Below, piece after piece: positions 4,760 through 7,198 of a stretch of DNA of 7,198 nucleotides. How positions within the stretch are numbered: the stretch's first letter is position 1; every line of letters starts with the position of its first letter. The translations under genes were made by a program, and so were the position numbers. Under the pieces are notes generated by a model. The model saw only the letters and a program-made list of their open reading frames with translations. It searched no databases and was not told the origin of the DNA. The stretch comes from Gemmatimonadota bacterium (GTDB taxonomy: Bacteria; Gemmatimonadota; Gemmatimonadetes; JACCXV01): the NCBI GenBank assembly GCA_013696835.1, contig JACCXV010000430.1:1-7198 (forward strand), given 5' to 3'.

Positions 4760-6432
4760 GAGCCCTGGGCGCTGGCGGCGCTGAGGCTCTCGCGCGCCCG
4801 CGTGTAGCCGGGATCCGTCTCCACGGCCTTCTCCCAGAGCCCGATCGCCTCGGCCATCCGGCCTTCGCGCGCGGCGATGCGACCCAGCCGGTGCAGCGCC
4901 GCCGCGTTGGCCGGATCCTGCTGCAGAGCGAGCCCGTAGGAGCTCCGCGCCTGTTCGTAGCGCCCCTCGCGATACTGCAGGTCGCCGAGATTCTTGCGCG
5001 CCAGCGAGGCCACGCCCCCGAACTCGAGGGCGGCGGCGTAGCTCAGGCGCGCCTCCTCGAGCCGGTCGCCGCGTTCGAGAACCGCACCCAGGTTCACGAG
5101 CACCCGCCCATTCCGGCGCGCGGGAGGGATCGCGGCGAGCTCTTCGCGAGCGGTGCGCAGGTCCCACACGAGCGCGTGCAGCATGCCCCGGTAGAACTGC
5201 GCGATGGGCTGCAGGTCCTCTTCGACCTCGAGCCCTTCCAGCAAGGCGAGCGCCTCGGCATACCGCCCGCCTGCGTAGCCCAGGATGCCCAGGTGCAGCC
5301 GGGCCGCTCCGCAGTCGGGGTGGGAGTCGAGCAGCCGTAGCAGCACGCGCTGCGCCTCCTCCGGGCGCTCGAGCGCCTCCAGGGTGAGTGCCAGGTTTAG
5401 GTGCCCCGGAACCGATGCGGGAGCCTGCTCGACGTGACGGCGGAACTCATCGAAGGCCTCCGCGAAGCGGCCGGTTCGGAAAGCGACGCGACCGAGGTGG
5501 AAGCGCGCCTCGCCGTCTCCCGGTTCGACGGCCAGCATCTGTCGGAACTCGCGCGCGGCCTCGTCGTACATGCGCGTGTCGTAGAACGCGAGGCCCAGCT
5601 TGCGGTACTCGTCCCGCGTGCGCAGCGAATCCCCGGGGGGAGAGGGCGACTCGCCGCGGATCGCCAGCCGCCCGGCGACGAGCAGCTCGTGCAGGACCTG
5701 GAAGACGCGCAGCTCGTCCAGTCCCGTGCGCGCGACGATGGCGTTCACGTCGCGCTGCCCATCCACCACGGCGACCACGGCTGCGCGCTCGCGCTCCCGC
5801 AGCTCCGGGGAATCCTCACCGCGGCCTTCGCGGCGGGGCGGCTCGTCTCCGCCAGCCGGCGCATCCCGCACCTGCGCCTCGACTTGCGGATCGGCCCCGG
5901 CAGCGACGAGGGCCGGGATGATGCGGGCGTGCGGAACCGTGCGCCGGACGCGGGCCCATTCGTCGGCCCGGCGCGCCCCTTCCATCAGCAGGCTCGAGAC
6001 CTCCAGCGCGACGAGGCTCTCCGATGCGGCAGCCTCCCGCCCCGGTTGAAAGGCGAAGGATCCGCGCTGCCAGCCGAAGAGGTGGTGGACGGCGTCCTCG
6101 ATCTGGCTCCCGACTGCCGCGCCCAGCTCCTGCGCCGTGAGCGAGCCACGCTCGACGAGCAGCTCGCCCAGGCGGCGTTCGGGGCGCGCGTTCTGCTCGG
6201 CCAGCGCGGCGCTGAGATCGGCGGCGGCGAGACGGCCCTCCGCGAGGAGCCGGCGGCCGAGTCGATCCTCGCGATCGACCAGATCCGCGTGGACCACGCG
6301 CCCCTCGAGCAGGTGCACGTGGCCGACGTTCTGCCCGTCGGTGACGCTCAGACAACCCGTCTTTCCGCCCAGCGAGAGCAGCTGCAGGATGTCCGCCAGC
6401 CCGGCCTCGCCGAGGCTGCCCTTCAGGGACAT
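4756..6432 (-). CDS. PATAN (DUF4388) domain protein with C-terminal TPR array
   Basis: A 558-residue cytoplasmic protein. Residues 1-55 (MSLKGSLGEAGLADILQLLS, then GKTGCLSV and HLLEGRVVHADL) and 111-131 (AVHHLFGWQRGSFAFQPG) are the two halves of a PATAN/DUF4388 domain, found in signalling adaptors often near MglA-type GTPases or two-component genes. Between them, residues 57-80 and 87-110 are two similar segments beginning RLG and ending in Gln. A variable acidic/basic linker follows (about 160-210), then a possible winged-helix segment (about 211-260, DVNAIVARTGLDELRVFQVLHELL), and about eight TPR units from 274 to 550. I infer a scaffold or output adaptor that connects the chemosensory proteins to an effector. 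The ATG at 6432 is chosen because the domain begins there, a GGGGG stretch lies a few bases upstream, and the extension to 6876 overlaps the ATPase gene. The gap to the ATPase stop is 28 nt; the 3' end overlaps CheR as GTGA. Confidence 0.9.
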   Translation of the reverse strand: MSLKGSLGEAGLADILQLLSLGGKTGCLSVTDGQNVGHVHLLEGRVVHADLVDREDRLGRRLLAEGRLAAADLSAALAEQNARPERRLGELLVERGSLTAQELGAAVGSQIEDAVHHLFGWQRGSFAFQPGREAAASESLVALEVSSLLMEGARRADEWARVRRTVPHARIIPALVAAGADPQVEAQVRDAPAGGDEPPRREGRGEDSPELRERERAAVVAVVDGQRDVNAIVARTGLDELRVFQVLHELLVAGRLAIRGESPSPPGDSLRTRDEYRKLGLAFYDTRMYDEAAREFRQMLAVEPGDGEARFHLGRVAFRTGRFAEAFDEFRRHVEQAPASVPGHLNLALTLEALERPEEAQRVLLRLLDSHPDCGAARLHLGILGYAGGRYAEALALLEGLEVEEDLQPIAQFYRGMLHALVWDLRTAREELAAIPPARRNGRVLVNLGAVLERGDRLEEARLSYAAALEFGGVASLARKNLGDLQYREGRYEQARSSYGLALQQDPANAAALHRLGRIAAREGRMAEAIGLWEKAVETDPGYTRARESLSAASAQGS

Positions 6433-6460
6433 CGAGGCCCCCGCATCCTGCTCCCCCGGG

Positions 6461-7198
6461 TCATGCGAGGCGCTCGCGCAGACGGTCTGCAAGGGGCTCC
6501 CAGTGGCGCGCCACCTTGTAGGGGTCGGTGAAGAAGGGATCGACCCTGGTGCCACCCGGCTCCACCGGGACGTGGACGTCGGCGTCGCGCAGCAGGATTC
6601 GCCGCAGGAACGCGGCGTCCTTCGCCATGCCGCTCGCCTCGGCGCGGATCGACGCCCGCTTCGCCTGGCCCTGGATCTCGCGCATGTTGCGCGGCTGCAG
6701 CCGGTGCGCCAGCTCGTCCGCGAGCTCCTCGTCCAGTGCGAAGCCCTCGGCGCCCAGGAGAACGAGGAGCGCTCCGGCGGCGGTGCGCTCGTCGAGCGGC
6801 GAGATCTCGACGACGAGCCCGCCGGAGAAGCGGGACACGAGCCGCTCCTCCACGCCTTCGAGCTCTCCAGGGGCACGGTCCGAGGTCACGAGGATCTGTC
6901 GGCGGCTGGCGTGGAGCTCGTTGAACACGTGGAAGAACTCCTCCTGCGTGCGCTCGCGACCGGCCAGCGACTGCACGTCGTCCAGCAGCAGGACGTCCGC
7001 GCTGCGATAGCGCGCCCTCAGGGCGGGCAGCATCCCCTCCTGGATGGCCGTGATCAGCTCCTCGGTGAACTCCTCCGCCGAGCCGTATCGCACGCGCATC
7101 CCCGGGTGCGCCTGGAGGTACGCGTTCCCCGCTGCGTTCAGCAAGTGCGTCTTCCCCATTCCGGAGCCGCCGTGGATGAAGAGCGGGTTGTACCGCGC
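6461..7198 (-). CDS. DnaA-family AAA+ ATPase lacking domain IV (5' end outside window)
   Basis: The visible 245 residues run from just before Walker A to a TGA at 6463-6461. The reading frame remains open through the right edge (residues ARYNPLFIHGG), so the Met 13 codons in is internal, not the start. DnaA-type motifs appear in order: Walker A GGSGMGKTH (10-18), Walker B LLLDDVQSLAGRERTQEEFF (70-89), sensor 1 VTSDR (104-108), the box VII arginine-finger region ERLVSRF (118-124), and sensor 2 RNMREIQG (170-177). After sensor 2 only about 65 residues remain, ending DPFFTDPYKVARHWEPLADRL. The helix-turn-helix domain IV that binds DnaA boxes is absent. It is therefore not the canonical replication initiator; it resembles Hda-like or DnaA-paralogue ATPases. 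Its place at the head of a CheR/CheW/PATAN gene string suggests a signalling or localisation role (inference). N-terminal domains, if any, are not visible. Confidence 0.9.
   Translation of the reverse strand, partial: ARYNPLFIHGGSGMGKTHLLNAAGNAYLQAHPGMRVRYGSAEEFTEELITAIQEGMLPALRARYRSADVLLLDDVQSLAGRERTQEEFFHVFNELHASRRQILVTSDRAPGELEGVEERLVSRFSGGLVVEISPLDERTAAGALLVLLGAEGFALDEELADELAHRLQPRNMREIQGQAKRASIRAEASGMAKDAAFLRRILLRDADVHVPVEPGGTRVDPFFTDPYKVARHWEPLADRLRERLA

Noticed and set aside
4760..5167. N-terminal extension of CheR to an upstream start at 5167
   Set aside because: The extension lies entirely within the PATAN-TPR coding region, is Arg/Gly-rich, and CheR similarity begins only after the GTG at 4759.
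5401..6531. 376-codon plus-strand open frame
   Set aside because: Antisense to the PATAN-TPR gene and part of the ATPase gene; no domain is recognisable.
6433..6876. N-terminal extension of the PATAN-TPR protein
   Set aside because: It lies over the AAA+ coding sequence, and the DUF4388 domain begins exactly at the ATG at 6432.

Overview
The window is GC-rich bacterial DNA with dense, mostly minus-strand genes and very long antisense open frames, as is usual at this base composition. A DnaA-type ATPase, a PATAN (DUF4388) protein, a membrane-anchored HExxH peptidase and several TPR proteins fit a free-living soil or sediment bacterium such as Gemmatimonadota or a deltaproteobacterial/Myxococcota-like lineage. 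This placement is an inference from gene content; nothing in the window fixes the phylum.

Layout. From 1 to about 820, two plus-strand genes. The first is the C-terminal end of a very basic protein with six heptapeptide repeats and three AT-hook motifs, entering from the left edge. The second is a complete small VOC (glyoxalase-fold) protein whose base composition looks less GC-rich than the rest. From 920 to 1153, two serine tRNA genes stand in tandem on the minus strand: Ser(UGA) first, then Ser(GCU), both with an encoded CCA. From 1277 to 7198 the minus strand carries one tightly packed gene string. In order of transcription it encodes a DnaA-family AAA+ ATPase without the DNA-binding domain IV (5' end off the right edge), a PATAN-plus-TPR protein, a CheR-type methyltransferase, a CheW-like adaptor, a coiled-coil/TPR protein, and a membrane-anchored gluzincin peptidase.

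How the genes fit together. After the 28-nt gap between the ATPase and PATAN genes, every following junction is a 4-nt start/stop overlap (GTGA, GTGA, ATGA and probably CTGA), so the last five genes look translationally coupled. CheR and CheW imply a chemoreceptor-based signalling pathway. No receptor, CheA, CheB or response regulator lies in the window, so those partners must be upstream beyond 7198 or elsewhere. The PATAN and TPR proteins look like scaffolds or output adaptors. The AAA+ protein keeps all visible ATP-switch motifs but has a short tail in place of the DnaA-box-binding domain. The most interesting hypothesis is a chemosensory-like operon built around a DnaA-type ATPase and a PATAN protein with two possible MshEN-like (c-di-GMP-binding) motifs.
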